A stretch of 12,500 bases of DNA, from contig CM060316.1 in assembly GCA_030674155.1 (NCBI GenBank), positions 81,948,936 to 81,961,435 of the forward strand, read 5' to 3'. This DNA is from Stramonita haemastoma. Taxonomy: Eukaryota > Mollusca > Gastropoda > Neogastropoda > Muricidae. The notes beneath the pieces are model-generated. The model saw nothing but the letters and a program-made list of their open reading frames with translations, did no database searches and was not told the DNA's origin. The position numbers and the translations under genes were made by a program. This document shows positions 8,497 to 12,500 of this stretch, in pieces; the stretch's first letter is position 1; each line of letters begins with the position of its first letter.

Positions 8497-8799
8497 TGTG
8501 TTTTTTATTTATTTATTTATTTTCATTATTCTTTTATATTGAGGATAATGGGACAAGCACTCATGTGCTTTTTTCTTCATCCAGTCCCCGTGTGTATGCA
8601 GTTGTGTAAATATTGTCATCTGTTCCCACCGGCACACAATGGCCTACTCTTACGAAAATCGGAACAGGATTTAACGTGTGCGCAAGATGTTCTGCGTGCG
8701 TTCGCACACGGGGCCTCGGTTTAGAGTCTCATTGGAAAGACTTTTGGGGAGAGTGGAGTCAGCACTGATGTTAACTCCAGGGGAAAAATCCCCTCCGAC

Positions 8800-8810
8800 G
8801 GGAATCGAAC
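8800..8810 (-). promoter_or_regulatory. Pol III B box of SINE copy D
   Basis: GTTCGATTCCC on the minus strand, one mismatch or less from the GTTCGANNCC consensus. It lies 33 nt downstream of the A box, in the normal range for tRNA-type internal promoters. Confidence 0.8.
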
Positions 8811-8843
8811 TCGGGTCGTCATATTGCAAGCGCAATGTTCTGA

Positions 8844-8854
8844 CCACTAGGCTA
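8844..8854 (-). promoter_or_regulatory. Pol III A box of SINE copy D
   Basis: TAGCCTAGTGG on the minus strand, matching the TRGCNNAGYGG consensus, about 10 nt from the element's 5' end, as in a tRNA. Confidence 0.8.
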
Positions 8855-8862
8855 TCCCGTCC

Positions 8863-9881
<1,019 letters not shown>

Positions 9882-9994
9882 CATATAACAGGAAGAACAG
9901 ATTGGCACACATAAAGAAAACGAAACCGAGAAGAAGAAAAAGAAAACAAAAGAAAAAGGGAAGGAAAACAAAACAAAGAATTTTTTTTTAAATA

Positions 9995-10250
9995 CCAGCT
10001 ATGGTGCAGTGATTATCGCTTTGGGTTACGGACTGGAAGGTCGCGGGTTTGAATCCCATGAGTCATAGGGACTTTTCGGACTCCGTCCGGCTCCTACCCA
10101 GAGAGTTTGCTGTGGGCTCAGTGGGAAGACTGGCACCACACAGTCGAGCTTCATCCACTTTACGAATGCGAGTTTGAGAGTGTTACTCAAATTACCTGAC
10201 AAACACTGCAGGTGTCTGTATCTCTCTGACCCAGTTGACACCAAGATATA
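9995..10250 (+). mobile_element. SINE family 3, tRNA-derived
   Basis: The head CCAGCTATGGTGCAGTGATT has an A-box-like TGGTGCAGTGA at 10002-10012. A strong B box, GGGTTTGAATCC, is at 10045-10056, 32 nt downstream of the A box. The body continues with GGACTTTTCGGACTCCGTCC, GGCTCCTACCCAGAGAG, GACTGGCACCACACAGTCG and CTGACCCAGTTGACACCAAG, then an A/T-rich TATATTATGATAGT end. The body is unrelated to families 1 and 2. No target duplication was found, so the 3' boundary is approximate. A true tRNA is excluded because there is no 3' acceptor strand pairing with the 5' end and the T arm is not followed by one. Confidence 0.65.
10045..10056 (+). promoter_or_regulatory. Pol III B box of SINE family 3
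   Basis: GGGTTTGAATCC is one change from GGTTCGAATCC-type B boxes and sits inside the GGGTTTGAATCCC T-arm palindrome. Confidence 0.7.
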
Positions 10251-10364
10251 TTATGATAGTAACCATAGAGTACAACCCTATCAAGTAGTCTCAAAGCACA
10301 AGCACTTCCACAGCAGCATCATTATGTCATACTCATCATTATTGATCATGCAGTTTTAAAAAAA

Positions 10365-10835
10365 AAACCTGCCTCTGATTCGGTTGCTCTGGTCTCATGG
10401 TGACCTCAAATTTGGTTTTCCAGTACACTTCTGTGCCTGTGATGAGTTTGTGTCAAAGCCTTTGGCGTTGGGGGTTCACGGGAGGATGGACTTTGGAGGG
10501 ACGTTGTGGTGGTCGCCACCTCGAGTGGGTGACTCATTAAGTCTGGCTCCGCGACTGAGCTAATACTGTCGTTAGTAGAGGGGCTGAGTAGGTGGTGTCA
10601 TGCGTATGTTAGCTCAGAACAGGCACCACTGAAAACCACCAAAGTGACACGGCAGCAGTGCAGGGCTCCACTGGCTGGTGGCCCCATGGCGGCCTGATGA
10701 TGATGGGCTCCCTGTGGACTTCCGACCCTGAGAATGCGACATAGCGAATCTGGATATGGTTTTGGTGGGGAGATTGAAATGAGCGGCGTGGAAACAGCAG
10801 GATGAAAATTTCACAAAAGATGAGGCAGCGATTTT
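10365..10835 (+). repeat. Probable dispersed repeat, GC-richer than its surroundings
   Basis: A block with clearly higher GC than its flanks, containing GTGGTCGCCACCTCGAGTGG, GACTGAGCTAATACTGTCG, AAGTGACACGGCAGCAGTGC and GCCTGATGATGATGGGCTCC. It has no long open frame and no tRNA-like head. Its edges fall at an A run (10358-10367) and a T run plus AATAAAG (10832-10850). The style resembles the 5' untranslated region of an invertebrate LINE, but I cannot confirm this without a search. Orientation is a guess. The alternative is a host non-coding exon. Confidence 0.35.
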
Positions 10836-10839
10836 TTTT

Positions 10840-10955
10840 GTTAAATAAAGAAGGAAGAAACTAGCAAGAAGAAAAAGAAAGAGAGAGAAACAGAAGGAAA
10901 CACAGACAGGAAAGAAAGAAACCCAAAGAAAACAGAGGCAGAAAAACGAAGGTGG
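10840..10955. repeat. Purine-rich low-complexity stretch
   Basis: GAAGAAACTAGCAAGAAG followed by AAAGAAAGAGAGAGAAAC-like sequence, a degenerate GA/GAAA tract. 10956-11154 then holds G-rich GGTAGG-like units and no gene. Confidence 0.8.
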
Positions 10956-11154
10956 GTAGTTGTTTACAATGAGGAATGCAGGCTGTATTCAATAACACTA
11001 AATTTCTGTGTGGACAGCGTTAGGAAAGAACGGGGGTAGGTAGGAGGAGGGTAGGGCGGTGGAGGAATGAAAAGGGGAAAACATGCGAAACATGCTTATG
11101 TGGTGATAACCATAGACACAACAATGGCTTCACTTTCACCTACAGAGAAAAGGA

Positions 11155-11345
11155 CATACGCACACGCACGTGCACACGCATATACGCACGTCCATACACG
11201 TGAGACGGTCATATGCGCATGGACACACATTAATACACACAAGCAGGCGCGCGCACCTTTTGTACGCGTACGCGCACGCACACATATACACGCATACATG
11301 CACACACATGCGCGTGCACACACACAAACACACAAAGTCTCTTGC
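11155..11345. repeat. Degenerate CA/CG alternating repeat
   Basis: Imperfect CACACG, CATACG and GCGCGCAC units over about 190 bp, almost entirely alternating purine-pyrimidine. It resembles the decayed CA block at 6620-6755. The plus and minus open frames through it are artefacts of the periodicity. Confidence 0.85.
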
Positions 11346-11414
11346 GTGCGCGTGCATACACAGCAAAAGCAACATGCGCTCGGGCTTTGACTCATGCATG
11401 TGCACTCACACTAA

Positions 11415-11416
<2 letters not shown>

Positions 11417-11482
<66 letters not shown>
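11417..11482. repeat. (CA)n microsatellite, left of SINE copy E
   Basis: About 66 bp of pure CA, ending one or two bases before the SINE body starts. Confidence 0.97.
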
Positions 11483-11483
<1 letters not shown>

Positions 11484-11484
<1 letters not shown>

Positions 11485-11728
11485 TCCCCAAAAGTCCTTC
11501 GGATGAGACTTTAAACCAAGGCCCCGTGTGCGAACGCACGCAGAACACCTTGCGCACACGTTAAATTCTGTTCCGCTCTTCGTAAAAGTAGGCCATCGTG
11601 TGCCTGTGGGAACAGATGACATTAACAAAACTGCATACACACGGGGACTGGATGAAAAAAAAGCACAAGAGTGCTTATTCCATTATCCTTGATATAAAAA
11701 ATAAATCAAATCAAATCAAATAAATCAA
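11484..11728 (+). mobile_element. SINE family 1, copy E, headless, embedded in CA repeat
   Basis: Starts in the body at TATCCCCAAAAGTCCTTCGG and carries the internal stem (11526-11541), GTAGGCCATCGTGTGCCTG, CACACGGGGACTGGATG, a perfect 3' hairpin (11661-11676, loop AAGA), CATTATCCTTGATAT, and a tail of ATAAATCAAATCAAATC units. CA repeat lies directly on both sides. It is closely similar to copy D over the shared body, so it is among the younger copies. Confidence 0.88.
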
Positions 11729-11748
11729 ACACACACACACACACACAC

Positions 11749-11814
<66 letters not shown>

Positions 11815-11913
11815 TACATACACACACACAGCCCACACACACATATGTTCACACAGCACACACATACACAAACAGCGCAGACACACACACACACACACCA
11901 CGCACGCAAGCAT

Positions 11914-12001
<88 letters not shown>
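11729..12001. repeat. (CA)n compound microsatellite
   Basis: CA repeat with AACACA, TACATACATA and CAGCACACAC interruptions in the middle (about 11750-11920), and a pure block at 11917-12001. 12002-12211 after it holds no recognisable gene. GGATTGGAACCC at 12178-12189 is B-box-like on the minus strand but has no partner A box. Confidence 0.95.
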
Positions 12002-12003
<2 letters not shown>

Positions 12004-12211
12004 ACAGCACAGACTTGTAGAGCATGGCAGCAGAGAGTCCTCTGAGGAGAAGCCCCCTTCAGACAAGTGTTTCGGGCCTTTAATCTTCCTTACACTCTAG
12101 GGAGGCCGGCCCACATCCAGCTCATGACTCTGGATGTCTCTCTGCTGCCCCTTCATGTCTGTGATGAGTTCTGACTCGGATTGGAACCCATGATCTCTGG
12201 ATATGCACACC

Positions 12212-12500
12212 TTTTTTTTCTTTTTTTTTTGGGGGGGGGGGATTAGCCACCTATGGTATTATGGGGTCATCTAGGCCTTGTGTAGTTCGCTTTTGCTCCT
12301 CCTTGACCAGATCCAGCTTGAACATCTCTCGGCTGCTTCTGTCATGGCTTTCAGGGCTCTGGTTTTTTCCTTCCCTGCAATCGAGAGCTGTTTCATGATG
12401 TTGTAAGCCGATTCTCCAACAAACCCCTGGCTCCGACTTCTGCAGCAAGGACTTTCGCCTGATAGCCTTCTTTCTGCAGGCTGTTGGCCAGATCTGCATA
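12212..12500 (-). mobile_element. LINE 3' end, R2/R4-type endonuclease tail (frameshifted, runs off window)
   Basis: Minus-strand coding remnant entering from the right edge. It first reads YADLANSLQKEGYQAKV, then LAAEVGARGL, then (after a one-base frameshift at about 12417-12430) ESAYNIMKQLSIAGKEKT, and AERCSSWIWSRR, with a TAG stop at 12271-12273. The EVGxRGF motif followed by an AExxSxWxWxxR end is typical of the region behind the restriction-like endonuclease in R2/R4/NeSL-type non-LTR retrotransposons. The stop is followed by about 30 bases, a C11 run and an A-rich tail (12212-12230), consistent with a true 3' end. The catalytic part would lie outside the window. With the frameshift it is dead unless that is a sequencing error. 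Confidence 0.72.

Noticed and set aside
10614..10814. 66-codon minus-strand open frame
   Set aside because: Lies inside the GC-rich probable repeat and shows no domain or splice context.
12178..12189. B-box-like GGATTGGAACCC (minus strand) as the head of another SINE, also similar to 3360-3371
   Set aside because: No A box at the right distance in either place and the flanks do not match each other, so 12-13 shared bases may be chance.

Overview
This is a eukaryotic nuclear window, most likely from a mollusc (a caenogastropod-like lophotrochozoan is my best guess). The reasons are the very high load of long dinucleotide arrays, several tRNA-derived SINE families, degraded non-LTR retrotransposons, and one short GPCR exon with clean splice sites. 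The organism call is inference from repeat character. I see no prokaryotic-style gene, no functional RNA gene, no CRISPR array and no operon. Most long open frames are readings of (CA)n, (GA)n and (CT)n arrays and code for nothing.

Layout. 1-2390: unique-looking non-coding DNA with a 21-G run and a T-tract/G-tract junction. 2397-2855: (TG)n, a G17 run, a 3' fragment of SINE family 1, and (ACAG)n/(GA)n. 3011-3058: a 16-bp minisatellite. 3632-4373: a nested cluster in which an old SINE 1 copy is split by the 3' end of a LINE (minus strand, imperfect 10-bp target duplication), followed by a second SINE 1 copy in the opposite orientation. 5019-5830: (CA)n, (TA)n and (CT)n. 6027-6322: a SINE of a second family with an imperfect 12-bp target duplication. 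6498-6602: the only well-supported host coding sequence, a 35-codon exon encoding transmembrane helix 6 of a class A GPCR. 6620-7094: degenerate CA, then two SINE 1 copies. 7095-7579: a broken LINE fragment (end of RNase H plus a cysteine/histidine tail). 7580-8055: CA arrays. 8245-8309: a weak candidate for the next GPCR exon (start of TM7). 8503-8864: the most complete SINE 1 copy, with A and B boxes, abutting (TG)n. 9779-9881: (GA)n. 9995-10250: a third tRNA-derived SINE family. 10365-10835: a probable dispersed repeat. 11155-12001: CA arrays holding another SINE 1 copy. 12212-12500: the 3' end of an R2/R4-type LINE (restriction-like endonuclease end) on the minus strand, running off the window.

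Interpretation. The window is probably the intron-rich 3' half of a neuropeptide- or amine-type receptor gene on the + strand, with introns expanded by retroelements and microsatellites. I found no new enzymatic or defence system. The most interesting signal is SINE family 1. Five copies preserve an internal 6-bp stem (one through paired base changes), and six copies keep a second hairpin close to the 3' end, which suggests selection on RNA structure for retrotransposition.
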